Part shown: positions 47,470 through 60,631 of the stretch, piece by piece | Layout: each line of letters begins with the position of its first letter | Numbering within the stretch: the first letter of the stretch is position 1 | NCBI GenBank assembly: GCA_963580455.1 | Contig: OY756961.1 | Span: 21,185,001 to 21,249,000, forward strand | Length of the DNA: 64,000 bases | Origin: Euonymus europaeus | Taxonomy: Eukaryota; Streptophyta; Magnoliopsida; Celastrales; Celastraceae | Direction of reading: 5' to 3' | Notes under the pieces: generated by a model | Told to the model about the DNA's origin: nothing | The model's database searches: none | What the model saw: only the letters and a program-made list of their open reading frames with translations | Made by a program: the position numbers and the translations under genes

Positions 47470-49320
47470 CGCCTAATGGACCTGTTTGAACCATAAAACC
47501 TAAAACACCACACCATAGATTTATCTTCTGAAATCTCGTCAAGCCAGCCTTTACCTCTAACACGTGAAACCAAAATCTACCTCTCATCTTACGAAGTTTA
47601 AATCATTGGCCAGATACTGATCCAAAATTTTCGCTACATTTCTAACGTAGTCTAACCCTTTTCCTCACTCCAACGGCTAGTTTGACCAAGATGTCAAGGA
47701 CTATAAAAAAGAACTAACCATGAAAGATGGATCTTCTTCTTTGTCCCCATCTTGAACTCTAAAAACCAGCTATTATTCTTGAGTTAAAAGTCATTGATTC
47801 ATACATCGCATCATTTACGACTTAATTCAAACTACTTTGACTGTTATACTAACTTGACTATCAGAGTTTTTTAAGCAGGCACAATACAAGTGTCAAGCTC
47901 TCTAATGGACCGTTTGGTAGAGCTTATAATTATATCAGTTAACAATCACATCAGTCAAATATCAAAAAAAAAATCTCTCAATTTCTCTTATTGCCCTTAT
48001 TCTCTCACACATTTTTCATTTTATCTCTCAAAATATATATTAGATTTCCAAAAAAATTACTTAACGTGTAAAGCTTTTTCTAACAAGACTCTTGCGGTCT
48101 GATGTCCCATTAGTTTTACATGTCTTGCATCAATATCCAAATTTGTAATTCCAACGGTTTCTCCAATGAAGAAACCGTGAGCTCTATTTCTGTAGTTTTT
48201 TATCGATGAATCATCTTGCAGGTCTACTGATCCTGCAGCAAAAAGAAGTTACTTATATCATCATATGTTACTCAAAGGTATCAAAGATAAGATTCGACGT
48301 TCTCGATTTATTTTCTTTTTGTAGCGTAACCATATAATTATGCCAACAAACTTTGCATTCCGCTGCAAAAGCAAAGAAGAAGCTTTTTTTAATGAGAAAT
48401 GCATTCGAGACTTGATTACATTATAATTATGGCCAACCGACTATTGAGTATTCTCGCAACCACCAACCAACCCATATCTACATGAGTCGTTTTAAATTAC
48501 ATGCCTGACTTTGTGGATCCATTGGTGGTTGATTATCGACCATGAAAGTTGTGTCAGTAATGAATCAATATGTGGATAAAATAGGCCCATGCCCAACCCT
48601 ATACATGGTAAATCTATGACATGTGAGTCTCTCCGAAAAATTTTGTTGAACTTGAAAGTTGAACCTAAGACTTTTTACTTTTTAACAAAATTAATCCTAA
48701 TAACTTGACCACCGAAACCAACTCAGTCGGAATTAAGCCAACAATAAGTCAATTGTCTATGTACTGGATGTTGGAGCTTCTACATAACTGGCATGAGAGT
48801 TGCATCTCCATGCTTTTACAAACACCCATTGAGGAAGAAAAAAAAAACAAAAACTAAAAACAAATATGATCTTGGGTTGATTTGGGGTGTAATTACAACT
48901 AATTCTATCACTAATGACAACGCTACTACTTTCTCACATAAAAAATTCCATAAAAAATCCAAATCAAACTCACACCAACCCGGAGAATTAATTCAACTCT
49001 AAAAGAGTGCAACCACTTTGAACTGTAATCAATTCTTGCCACTTCATGTATAGGCATATATGAGAAAGCTCTTCGCAAATCGCAAATCGCAAATCGATAA
49101 GCATGAAATAAAAATGTTAAAAGATGTGTAATTGTTCTTCGTAGAGAAGTAAAACTTGCATAGTTGCACAGGGTATTACTGGTTTTAAGGGGAAGTTACA
49201 AACTGTCTGCATAACTCAATCTATCAACTTTTCATATGCCAAAATGAGCAAACATTTTCATCAGTGATTAATAGTGTGACAGACAATATCATTGCTGGTT
49301 TTCCTAACAGGTAGTGATAT
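47470..49320. other. Intergenic, nothing recognised
   Basis: Open frames of up to 75 residues have no family resemblance. A short CGCAAAT triplication lies near 49075-49095. Confidence 0.5.
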
Positions 49321-49324
49321 AGTT

Positions 49325-49665
49325 CATATTTTAGGAGCTCATTGCAATCCATATTTAAATATTAAGCGTTAAATCCTAAAGGAAACAGATTCGTTAAACC
49401 CTAACAAGGTAATGATAAATAGCTCGTCTTTTAGGAGCTCATGGTAGCCCATATCCAAACAATAAGTATTAAACCTTAGGGGAACGAATTCTCTAAACCC
49501 TAACGGGCTCGTGTATCGAATTTGCATGCTGTAACTAAAACAATAAGTGTTAAACTCTAAGGGAAACAAATTTGTTAAACTCTAACAGACTCTTGTTTTC
49601 ATACTGTAACCTAAACAATATGTGTCAAACTCTAGGAGGAACGGATTCGTTAAACCCTAATACAC
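49325..49665. repeat. Array of an about 75-bp unit, left of VPS22
   Basis: Four imperfect copies of a unit with the core AACAATAAGTGTTAAAC, then a GGGGAACGAATTCGTTAAAC-like box, CCCTAAC and a GCTCGTGTAT-like tail. The unit length varies by about 10 bp. Open frames across it are artefacts. Confidence 0.8.
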
Positions 49666-50120
49666 TAATAATTAATTAAAATAAAATCATAAAATCAAAT
49701 AAATAAATAAATACTCAACATATTGATAATGGCAATAGAATAATTAATTAGAATAGAAAAATTAATAAAATAACTAAATATGTAGTATCATGAGTTCCCA
49801 AAATATGGGCTACATATTATTTTCATATTTTAGACATGAAATTCCTAAAGCTCAAAAGCTCCTGGCTAGCTTCAGTTTTTTTGTTTTGTTTTACACTCCC
49901 CATTTGGGTTACATTTCAGAAGTTGCTCTGAAAAGCTTTTGGTATTTGGTAATTTCTATAGAATTCAAATACCAAAATGGGATCACATTCATCATATCCA
50001 CAACAATTCAGGTGCGCAGTAACATGAAGTTTTACCATAAGAAGGTTAAGCCACAGAAGAATGTCTCTTTGCCCCTATGATCAGTACAATATGAAAACTG
50101 AATGAACATGAGAAAAAGTG

Positions 50121-53100
50121 TCAAATATCGATGAGAACAGAAGAGGCAATAGATGATACGCAAGGGAACCAGTACCGGCGTTTTCCATCTCCATGGCCAT
50201 CATCAATCATAGCAAGACCTTCCTGCATTTGCCAATGGAAAGTATGAGCAGATGGATCCATCTCGTCTGTATATGAATTGTCAAAAGAGCAAGCGATGTC
50301 AAAAGATACCTCTAATAAAGTATCAAGAGCATCAATAGCCCGACCAGATGTCCAATTAAGCCGTCTCTCTACCTCATCCACAGTCACAAATCCTTGAGCC
50401 TGAGAGAGAATAGTTAGTGCAATGTCGGTGTAAAATTAGATGGAGACAGAAAATTCTTAAATATAAATTTCAATGGTAGGCAGCTTCATAAAAGAAGTTA
50501 GCTTATCATGGTTGAAACTTCATATGCTACTAGGATTGTAAGGACAACAGTATCATCAAAGTAATTCCAAGTATCCAAGCAACCATGGGTTGGTTTAGCT
50601 TGTTAATTCTCATCTTTATCACAATGATATGTACAAAGTTAAATGCCAAGTTAATAAGCGTTAATTAGCAATTTCAACTATTAATGCTTATTAGCAATAC
50701 CAAACCAACCCTAAGACGTATTGCTAAAGTTGAACCCAAATGCTACCCCAATCCCACCCCTAGACTATAATATTGGTGCAATCTGAAAAGAGGAAGTGTT
50801 CATAAGCAGCACAACTTGAGAACAATTTTGAGTAACAAAATAGAAAGACACGGGTGTGTTTGAAAATTATTTCTTTTTTCGTTTTTAACAAACATTTTGT
50901 GTTTAGATTTTGAAAACAGATTTCAAAAATAAAATGTGTTAAAAAAGTCATTTGGCTTGTGTTACTTATCACTGTTTTTTGAAACGGAAAACATAAAATT
51001 TGTTTGGATAAACCTATTCACTCTCATCCTTATCTTTGCAACACCATCCACCACAGTCGTGTCCATTCCGACACCTCATTCAAATTCGACGAACAAGAGC
51101 CCATAACAACAAGGGCACAATTGAAGCAAGGGATCCATCACTGTGATTGCATAATCGAAGCAAGAACAAGAACTCATAACAACAAGGGCAGATATTAGCC
51201 ATAACAAGAACTCTGTGAAGATTGCTTCAAAGTTGGGGAAGCTTTGTTACTATTTTGGATTTGACTTTGTGATTCCTACTAAAAAAAGGAAACATGGCCA
51301 TAAGGACAATGGGTTGACTGTTGGAGTGGGCTTAGGTTAGCTACACAGCATCGTTTAGCCATAGAAAACCCAGTAAACCCAGAAAATACAGCCATAGAAC
51401 GAGTCGGTGGTCGTCCGAGGAGTGGAGGAGGGGACGGCACCATAGCAGTGGATTATCGATCTTCTCCATCATGGTGAGAGAGAGAGTTGCAGTGAGAGAG
51501 TGAAGGCGCGAGGGAGAGGAGAGAGAAGAGATTGAAATTACTGTTATTTACAACAATGCCATGTTTAATGAAAACATCTTTCCGGTCCTTCTCAAAATTT
51601 TACAAAACAACATTCTATGGTTTTAGTTATCTGATTTTCAAAAAAAAAAAAATGTGGTTCTCAGTTTTCTAAACCAAATTAATGAAAATCATAGCCAATG
51701 AATTTTAAGGTCAATTGAGTTTTCGAAAACAAAAAATTGTTTTGGAAATAGTTTCCAAACAATTTTTTCCCCTTAAAATGATGTTCCCAGATAAGTCATA
51801 ACAAAATCTCAAAACGAAGAGGAAAGTGAGTATAACCTGAGCCAGCTCCAATATTGCATTATGGTCTTTGTTCAACTCTGTTGGAACAGAACGAACAAGC
51901 TTTTTCTTTCCAACAGAAATCACCTCGTAACCACTACCCAGTACCTGCAATCATTTAAGCATCATACAGTGAACTAGCACTCTAAATGCCAAAGTAGACA
52001 CATCAGATGGCGTAAAAAAAAATCTGCAGATTGAAGCAGCTCACTTCTACATAAACTTGCGAAACAATCCAGCACCAACATCAAAGATATTTGAAAAAAA
52101 CATAACTTAAATACCTTCAGCTTGCTTAGAGCTCGTAGGCAATCATCCTCAGACACAGCTTCCCGGTCAATTTTTTGTCTCTGGCGAAGCAGAGAGCAGA
52201 GTTCCTGCAGGTTGATCAAACCTCCGTTGTGAGCTCTCGTCGCCAAGCATATATCAACAATTTGTATCCCTGCCTTGAGAAGTAGCTATATCTTAACAAA
52301 GGGAACAACTTAGACATAGATGGCATGGGCAAACAAAAGATATACATGTGGTAAAACTAGTAGTTCATGCATAAAACTTAACAGTAGCAAAAACAAATAT
52401 ACAACTGACTGAGAATTGAGAAATGAATTCTAGAGTAAAGGATTAAAAATAAAACCTATTCTGCATCCAAAAGAATGTTTATGTATGGACAGTGAAACAT
52501 TTTGACAACCAATTGATGCCTGAGAAAGCGCAAAACATATGGATCGCGAAAAATTATTGGACTAAGATTTTACTAGTTATGTAATGCAATAATAGCCAGA
52601 GGCATTCAGATTAGTAGCAATAATAGCATTCAGCCAAACACATCAATACCAAGATGCAAATGAACAGGACCAAATATTGAAAGGGAACTTTTAACTCATT
52701 AAGTCAAAATTTACTATATCTGTTAGAGATTGGCTGCATTACATAACTAATAAAATCTTAGTCCACTACCATGATTCAAATGAACAGGACCAAATATTGA
52801 AAGGGAATTTTTAACTCGTTAAGTCAAAATTTACTAAATCTGCTAGAGATTGAACATAGCTTCCAGAATTGTGAATTATACAAAGAAAGTTTGTCTAAGA
52901 GTTATATAGATCAGAAACACGATTCAAACAATCGGATAATACACACACACAAAAAAAAAACTATCATCTCTCAGTGAAGCATAACCCGATAAAGATGCAA
53001 TTCTCTCTTTTCGGAGAAGAACGCTAGATATGAATTCAAGACATTATAATAACAACGGATCTTATTGGAGAAAAATTTTACATTACAATGATGACAGTTA

Positions 53101-54144
53101 GAGTAAACAAGAAGCTGTAAATGGATATATGGTCAGCAAATCAAGAACACGACACCTACCCAGTTCATAATAGAAGTCGCCGATTCCTAAGAGCTCTGCC
53201 CAGAATCCCTTGTTAGAGGCCAAGGGATCCACTCCTACTTTAGCACACATCTCATGAAACTGAGCCCTGAAGGTAGGATTCTTCCGGATGTCATTCTGCA
53301 ATAACCCATTCAAATTCTCAATACCAATTCAGCGCCCCACCAGAAACCAATACAACTAAACATTATAACCAACAAATCCTTGCTAAAAAAAGAAATGATC
53401 AAAGTGAAAGCATGCTGTCATTGCCCCATTTCAAGTACACATAATGCATTGGTCAATTGGGTCCATTATCCATTCTAGTTTCAAGTACTCTCAGCATAAT
53501 CGGTACCCAATTCCCGTAATGAGAAGAGAGAATCCTTACTTTTAGTTATTGAAAACATTAAATATTCGACAAAAGTATTTTCCTTTGAGTTTAGCCACAC
53601 CGAATTTTATCCAGCTCTTACTGGCTTGGACCAAAAAGCATCAAATTTTCATACTATTGGTTTCAACTAACACTAAAAAATCAGAAGCTCAAAATCCTTC
53701 AGATTAATTGACATCTTATGCTCAAATCCTAGCTGAATCGCCTAAGCTTTCAATTAATACATCAAATTCATGTAAACCCACATCAAAAATTAAGAGCTAT
53801 CCATTACGAAATCAATTATTCAGAATAAAAATCAAAATTTTAAAAGTAGACGGGAAAAAAAAGAGAGACGGAGAGACCTTGTGCTTGCGTGCAAATTCTT
53901 CAAGCTGAGACCGAAAAGTCGCCAGCTGTTCCTTCATGAGATCGGTTCTCAACTTCGCTACATTTTCCCCAAGCAATCGATACTGATCCTGCAATACTCA
54001 AATCAAACCCATTAAACCTCAGCACAAACAACAAATTATATTCAATAACATACAAATACACAGAGGGATTGAAAAAATCTAAATAAAACATGCCCTAGCA
54101 GCGGCCGCAGTTTTTAGACCACCGATTCCAGGTCTCCGCTTCAT
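50121..54144 (-). CDS. VPS22: ESCRT-II subunit VPS22/SNF8 (EAP30 family), seven exons
   Basis: Minus-strand exons 54094-54144, 53878-53988, 53160-53295, 52115-52269, 51837-51944, 50310-50399 and 50121-50222 join in frame to 250 residues, the length I recall for the Arabidopsis orthologue. The start [20 protein letters not shown] is the family N-terminus. A helical hairpin (about 17-70: [28 protein letters not shown]) is followed by two winged-helix domains ending [11 protein letters not shown]22 forms the core of ESCRT-II with VPS36 and two VPS25. It sorts ubiquitinated membrane proteins into multivesicular endosomes. Intron 1 has a GC donor (AGG|GCATGT); the other introns are GT-AG. The last intron (87 bp, 50223-50309) is a multiple of three without a stop, so retaining it would add 29 residues. 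Intron 5 (1.4 kb) probably contains a transposon. The gene appears intact. Confidence 0.95.
50849..51773. mobile_element. Probable DNA transposon inside VPS22 intron 5
   Basis: The edges have imperfect inverted similarity (GTTTGAAAATTATTTCT on the left; GTTTGGAAACTATTTCC read backwards from the right). The centre (about 51350-51530) is markedly more GC-rich, with GAGAGA runs like a captured 5' UTR. The target duplication could not be fixed, so the boundaries are approximate. Confidence 0.35.
52655..52855. repeat. Direct repeat in VPS22 intron 3
   Basis: CAAATGAACAGGACCAAATA and the following 60 bp occur at about 52657 and again at about 52777, nearly identical. An inverted copy of TTACATAACTAATAAAATCT lies near 52562-52590. 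Confidence 0.75.
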
Positions 54145-54670
54145 CCTCTGATTATCCTTATGTTCTGACGAAATCAAAATTTAATTTTCTTCTGGTGTTT
54201 TCATCCTCCGATTATCCGTTTCATCCGCGAACATCTCGGATAACGTTGTAGGCTGTCCGTTCTGTCATGTCGTCGACTGGATTCGGAGGAGCATTTTTTG
54301 GTAAGTGGCTGATTTAAAATTCAAAATATTAAAAAAACCAACTTTTAATAACCCAACCCAATAATGTTACTCCTAGGTGAGCCATGTTATATTTTTTCAA
54401 AAATCAATTAAATATATTTTTTATTAATTTTTTTATAAATAAAATTTTAAAATATTTTATCTTTAAAAATACATGTTAGATTTTGAAAAAAATTATATAT
54501 TCGAACTTATCATATAAAAATCTTTCTAATAAAATTGATTGTCAATAATTTTTATTGCTTTTTTTCAATTACATTGTTTTTAAAACAATATAATTTATAT
54601 ATATGATGTGTAAACTGTCTATTCAAGAAAATATATATTTGTTATTTTTTACATTTTTAATAAAATTATG
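54145..54670. other. VPS22 upstream region
   Basis: The first 150 bp upstream of the start codon are moderately GC-rich and probably hold the 5' UTR and core promoter. Beyond that the sequence is very AT-rich with no clear features. Confidence 0.4.
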
Positions 54671-54674
54671 TTGG

Positions 54675-54975
54675 ATACCCGAACCTGTTAAGGTTTAGTA
54701 GTTAGGACCTTAGGGTTTTAGCACTTGAAACATTTAAGATTTTAGTAGCGAATCTGAGTCTTTTATGTTATAACATGAAAATTCGATACACGAGCCCATT
54801 AGGATTTAACAAATTCGTTTCCCCTTTGGATTTATAACACTTATTATTTAGGTGATGGCATGAAAATCCGATACAAAAGTTCATTAGGGTTTAGCGAATT
54901 CATTCCCCTTAGGCTTTAATATTTATTGTTTAGGTTACAATATGAAAATCCATATACGAGCCCATATCAGTACTT
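54675..54975. repeat. Array of the about 75-bp unit, right of VPS22, inverted
   Basis: Three to four copies of the same unit as at 49325-49665 but on the opposite strand (GTTTAGCGAATTCATTCCCC, TTATTGTTTAGGTTAC-like). The VPS22 gene lies between the two inverted arrays. Confidence 0.75.
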
Positions 54976-55805
54976 ATAAATAAATAATGGAACGTACGTT
55001 ATACACATATTAATACAAAAAAAAAACAATGTAATTAAAAATAACTGAATAAAACTTATCGATAATGGATCTTGTTGGATAGATCTTTACTTGTTGATTA
55101 TGGATATATAATTTTTTCGAAATTTAATATGTATTTTAAGAGATAAAAGGTTTTAAATTTTCGTTTATGAAAAAAATGTACTATGAAAACACATAAAAAA
55201 TTTAATTTTTCATGTCATACGCTTACAAAGCATGTTATGTAAACTTGAGTTGATATTGGGTAACAAAAACTTAGGCTATTTAAAATCACTATGCATGAAA
55301 ATACGTAAACCCATATATTTGTCGGAAATTAGTGTTATTTATACTATAAATACTCAAATCACAAATTCTCTAAGATTTACTTCCTTTTTTCTTCCCTCCC
55401 AAAAGTTTCCTTTGTACTTGATTTCCTACGATAAATTCACGTTCTCTTACACTATTAGACCTCCAAAACCCTAAATCCTTCCTCTATAACGTACAAAGTA
55501 TAAACCATACTAACACAGCCTTCATCATTTGCTCTCTTTTTTTTGTGCTCTGTGCCCTTCTGCATTTCCTAAGACCAGAAGATAAGCAGATTCTTCGGGG
55601 ATTCTGTCATAAGGTCATGCTGAATGTTGTGCCTCTTTATTATTTCACCTAATTGTGTAATAAGTGATCTTGATACCGAATTTATGTACACTTTTAATTA
55701 CACAATTACGTTTTTGTAAGATTGATCATGTCAGCAGAGAAAGTATTAATGTTAAGAGTGATATGGGTTGCTGAATTTTGATTGATTCTTCTTGCAATTT
55801 CGGCA
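54976..55805. other. Intergenic upstream of the MCTP pseudogene
   Basis: AT-rich. Positions 55430-55600 look like a CT-rich leader. The 80-residue frame at 55232-55474 has no recognised domain. Confidence 0.4.
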
Positions 55806-58088
55806 ATGGAATCGAAACCAAAAGCAACACCAGTCCTTGACTCTGTCAAAGAGATTTCTCCAAGTATAGGTGGGGGAAGAGTAACCGGTAGTGAAAAGCT
55901 CACCACATCTTATGATCTTGTAGAACAGATGCAGTTCTTGTACGTAAGCATAGTTAAAGCAAAAAATCTGATGCTGACAAACACTGCTACATGCAACCCT
56001 TTTGTCGAGGTAAAGATCGAAAGCTACATGGCGAAAACGAGGAAGTCAGGAGACCCATACTACCCTGAATGGGAGCAGGTGTTTGCCTTTGAAAAAGGCT
56101 TGATTCAGGCAACGTCGATGGAGATTTTTGTTTAAAATTATGAGCATGATTTTATTGGAAAGTTGTCAATTCTTGTACGTCACATACCGACCCGAGTTCC
56201 CCCAGATTGTGCATTTTCATCAGAGTGGCATAAATTGGAGAGTAAAAGTAAATCCAAGGATGAAGGATCGTTGATGTTGGCTTTATGATATGGAACTCAA
56301 GCGTATGAGATGTACACTAAGGCTTGGCATCAAAATGCAGAAGGAATTAGTGCAGAGAGTATCCTAAATACCCGTCCGAGTGTGTATCTGTCTCCTAAGC
56401 TTTGGTATCTTAGAGTAATTGTTTATGCAGCACAGGATTTAGTGGTTCGAGATAGAGATCGGAAACTAGAAGTTTTTTATAAGATTATTCTTGGGGATGT
56501 TGTCTTGAGGAGTAAGATATCAGATGATAAAAGTGTAAATCCCAAATGGAAGGAGAATATGATATTGGTTGCAGCAGAACCATTCGATGATTATTCTTTG
56601 GTATTGACCACAGAAGACAAAGTGGAACCTAATAGAGAAGAATGTCTAGGGAGGCTCGTCTTTCCTTTGCATACGTTAGAGAAGAGGATGGTTCCGGGAG
56701 CTGTTTCGCAAAAATGGTATAATCTAGAGATGGATTTTTTGGGTGGTGCAATAAAGCAAAAGTTTGAAAGTAAAGTTTAAATGACTATATATTTGGATGG
56801 AACATATCATGTATTTGATGAACCTGCTTACTATAGCACTGATTTAAGGCCAACATCGAAGAAGTTGTGGCCACGCACGATCGGAGTGCTGGAGTTGGGG
56901 ATCTTGAGTGCTGAAGGATTGGTGCCCATGAAGAAAGGGAAGAAAATTGGAGTTACTGATTCTTATTGTGTGGTCAAATATGGACCAAAGTGGGTACGAA
57001 CGAGGACGATCGTCGATAGTTTTGCACCAAAATGGAATGAACAGTATACTTTTGAGGTTTATGATCTTTGAACATTCATTACAATTGCAATTTTTGATAA
57101 CTGTCATCTCCAGGCAGGCGACGAGGCTAGACGAGTAAGGGATACAAGGATTGGGAAGGTAAGAATTCGGTTGTCTACACTAGAAACCGATCGAATATAC
57201 ACACATTCTTATCCTCTTTGTTATTGCTACCTGGTGGGGTGAAAAAAATGGGAGCAATTCAATTGGCAATAAGATTGACTTGTCCATCAATGAATGAATT
57301 GTTAGCTAGCTATACAAGGCCTATTCTACCAAAAATGCATTACATTCAACCACTATCAGTTCATCAACTTGATATTTTAAGGCACCAGGCAGCTTATCTT
57401 CTCTGTCAAAGGCTAGGCCAAGCCCAATCCCCATTAAGGAGAGAAGTAGTAGAGTATATGCTGGATACTAGTTCACGTGTGTGGAGTATGAGGAAAGTAA
57501 AAGCTAATGCTAAAAGGTTGAATGTGGTTTGATAAGATTTGTGAATGGAAGAATCTAGTAACAAGTTTTTTGGTTGGCTGCCTTTTCACGATCATTGTAT
57601 GTTGTCCGCAACTAGTATTACCGACATTTTCATTCTACCTCGTTGCGGTTGGGATTAAGAACTACAGAAAGAGGCCAAGGCACCCTCCTCATATCAATGC
57701 CAAATTGTGTTACGCTGATGTTGTGTCTTCTGATGAGTTGGATGAAGAATTTGATCCATTTCCAACTGCGCAACAAGGTGAACTTCTGAGGATGAGATAT
57801 GATCGATTGAGAAGCGTTGCGCAGGTGATGCAGACAATGATTGGTGACTTGGCAACTCATGGGGAGAGAATGAAATCTTTGTTGAGCTAGAGGGATCCAA
57901 GAGCTACCTTTTTGTTTGTGAATTTCTGTATGATTGCTGGTATTGTGCTTTATGTCATTCCACTTCGCGTGATGATCATCGGGTTGGGATGGTTTGCGAT
58001 GAGGCCGCCAAGGGTTACCATTCATATTCCTCCCATACCACTAAACTTCTTCAGGAGGATGCTTACAAAACTAGATAGCACGATGTAA
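55806..58088 (+). pseudogene. MCTP/FTIP-like C2-domain protein, broken
   Basis: An intronless relic that follows the MCTP (multiple C2 and transmembrane) order from end to end. C2 no. 1 is at about 55900-56280 (LTTSYDLVEQMQFLYVSIVK). C2 no. 2 is at 56390-56760 (VYLSPKLWYLRVIVYAAQDL). C2 no. 3 is at 56870-57200 (IGVLELGILSAEGLVP, SFAPKWNEQYTFEV). Then come the PRT_C region (MHYIQPLSV, LRREVVEYMLD) and membrane helices (57540-57660, 57900-57990). Stops lie in one frame at 56133, 56287, 56778 and 57069. The frame then changes before 57218 and again near 57522, and a TAG at the conserved W of WRDPRAT (57888) adds another stop. Functional relatives (for example FTIP1, three C2 domains, about 770-800 residues) act at ER-plasma-membrane and plasmodesmal contacts. 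This copy cannot encode one. Confidence 0.9.
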
Positions 58089-59847
58089 GAAAGAAAATTC
58101 AATTTTGGGTAAACAGATGCCTTTCAATCTGTCTTGTATGATTTATCTAATTCTTCACACGTACTTTAGATCCATTCAAAATTCTACCATAGTTCCCAAG
58201 CCATAAAACACAACAGTTATCCATTTCATTCAAATCACAATTTGACCACTTTGAATCGCTTAATGAAAACCCAAAAACAATACTAGCACAGCTCCGGAGC
58301 CAAGGAATTTCACAATGATCTAGTTGATTCAAGCCTATTGCATCAATGAAAAAAAACACTTTGAATCACTAAGTTTTAATGGTTACCCCACCCACTTGAA
58401 TCACTAAATCAATCAAAGTTTCAGAAACAATACTACCACATTTCTCAAGTAATCATCAAACTAACCGCGGGGCAACAAATTGAAGTTGTGTAACTTCAGT
58501 GAGCTGTAAAATTATGCAATATTTTAACAAAAAGATAATTTTAACCTCCAATATTCGAGATTTCGACGTAACTATGATTTTCTATTAGGAGTCTCAGAGG
58601 CATTGCAGGCAGGCTAAGAACTTTTCCACGTCTATAGTCAAATTTATGCTTTGATTTTTTTTAATAAAAATGAATTGCAGAGGTAGAGTTGCATGCTTTT
58701 TGTCTTCTACTTTTAAGGCACAAACACAAACATCTCGTTTGCTTAAATTTCCTTCCTATAGGCTATAAGTGCTCAAAAACCATGATCTTGGATTTACATC
58801 ACAACACAGCTTGACAAACAGATTTAATTATCAATGAACTTCAAATACTTAGATTCATTTAACTAACGCGGGAATATTAAATTATTAATGAATAAACTCT
58901 ATCCAACCAAACTAAAAATAGAGAAATATTCTCCTAGGAAGATTTAATTCAGTTGAATGACAGTGACAGGAATCATCTGTGGTGACAAAAGACATAATTT
59001 TTTTTTTTGAGATAAACAAACACCCACCGGAAGAAAAATTCACAAAACAGAAGATGAAGATCATATTTCATACAATTATGAAAAGACAGAACTATTGAGA
59101 GAAGTTCATAGCTGGAATTTCATTAAAGCGCCTCTATTTTGGACCACTTTTGTTGTGAGTGCAGGAGATCTATATTATATATGAGTTACAGTACATCAAA
59201 AATAGCCCATATGCAAAGCTTTACAAAAAATCCTACACCTGAGATTTTTTTTTTTGACTGTTTGTAGCCATTTGAGCTTCATATGTTTTATATCCAGAGC
59301 AAAGAAAGTTCTATATGCAGAGAAGAGAAACTTACAAGTATGTCTTCGTTCGAAAGAGTCGTAAAGAAAAGAACCTATGAAAGGTCATTGATAGTTGCAA
59401 AGATAGCTTGGAAAAATAAACTAATTTTTTAGTAACACCATTAGTGAATCATTTAAGAATCCAAAACATATTTAATTCACCATATCAGGTAGTTCATATC
59501 TCCAGAGGGTAGGACTTACCTTTCCTTCATCACACATTGACCAAACCAAATGACACGAACTAACTAATTCCCTGTTTATAGCTTTGCAAATATAATAATT
59601 TTCCTTTTATAAGAATTTCAAAAACTTCGACAAGGCTGATAACATCTATTTACAAAACCTAAATAAGAAAAGGTTGTTCTTCTGTAGATTACTCTCGAAA
59701 GGAGATCAATTATTTTACTTGACAGTTGAAATCACTTTCACGAATGTAAGCTAGATTCTTTGGTTGAAGAAAATCGAAAAATTACAAAACAGTCTTTTAC
59801 CTTCAATGGTGCTGACACCTAACATCATGTTCTGTGATTTTGCTCAC
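58089..59847. other. Intergenic, nothing recognised
   Basis: AT-rich with no convincing coding sequence. The stretch 58150-58400 contains two imperfect copies of a TTTGAATCRCT-type phrase. Confidence 0.45.
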
Positions 59848-60026
59848 CTTGCAGGTTGATTCATCCTCAATTGACTCATGTTGAATCTCATGCGTAACAG
59901 CATTCGCAGCGTATTGATTTCCTGAGTAATACCCAAAATCTTCTCTTTTTGTCTTCCATGTTCTTTGAGGTGTATCTTCAATTGCTCATATGATTTCTGA
60001 ATTTTTGCTTTTAACAGAAGTGTATC
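59848..60026 (-). other. Possible isolated coiled-coil exon
   Basis: A 179-bp stretch on the minus strand is open throughout (starting DTLLLKAKIQKSYEQLKIHL and ending MSQLRMNQPA). It is bordered by an acceptor (GAATAG) and a good donor (AAG|GTGAGC). The composition is that of an amphipathic coiled coil. I find no partner exons within the window and do not recognise the protein. It may be an exon scrap carried by duplication, or chance. Confidence 0.3.
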
Positions 60027-60109
60027 CTATTCAAGTTAGGATATAATTAGAGTTTGTAAAAAGATAATAGTTTAACTCATTTATATGATGAAGACTGTAT
60101 CAATAAATA

Positions 60110-60631
60110 GGTGGTGTTTGGTATGTAAAATAGAGAGGGAATAGTGGTAAAAAAGGGAATGAGTTATTCCATTCTCATGTTTGGTTTGTTAATTTTTAGA
60201 GTTCCCACTACACTCTTTTTCATCTTTTTGATTTCATGCAAATTTGGTAGGAATTAGACATTCTAAATGGAATCCAATATTAAAAGACTATATTGCCCCT
60301 TATTTGCATTATCATAAAAAGCATTTGAATTTAGATATAAATTAATATGGTATAATTTTATATATTTTTTAATTTGTTAATATATATAATTTGATTAAAT
60401 TGTTTTAATTTGTTAATCATACTTAATTAAAAATAGTAAAATGAAATTTGTTAATTATACATAAATATAAAGGGTATAATGGACACTGCACATATTTGAG
60501 TCTTATTCTCAATACAACTTTTTATGTATACCCAACGTGAGAATCAAAATCTGATCTTGATTTTGATTCTTATTCTCATTCCTATCTCATTCTCATTTTC
60601 CCTAAATTCATTCTACATATCAAATGATACC
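60110..60631. mobile_element. MITE with GGTGTTTGGTATGTA-like ends
   Basis: The left end GGTGGTGTTTGGTATGTAAA and the right end, read backwards, GGTATCATTTGATATGTAGA form imperfect inverted repeats followed by GAGAATGAG-type words on both sides. TA borders each end. Part of it is similar to 7185-7330. The superfamily is not assigned. Confidence 0.6.

Noticed and set aside
57630..58025. 131-residue minus-strand frame
   Set aside because: Antisense of the MCTP C-terminal region.
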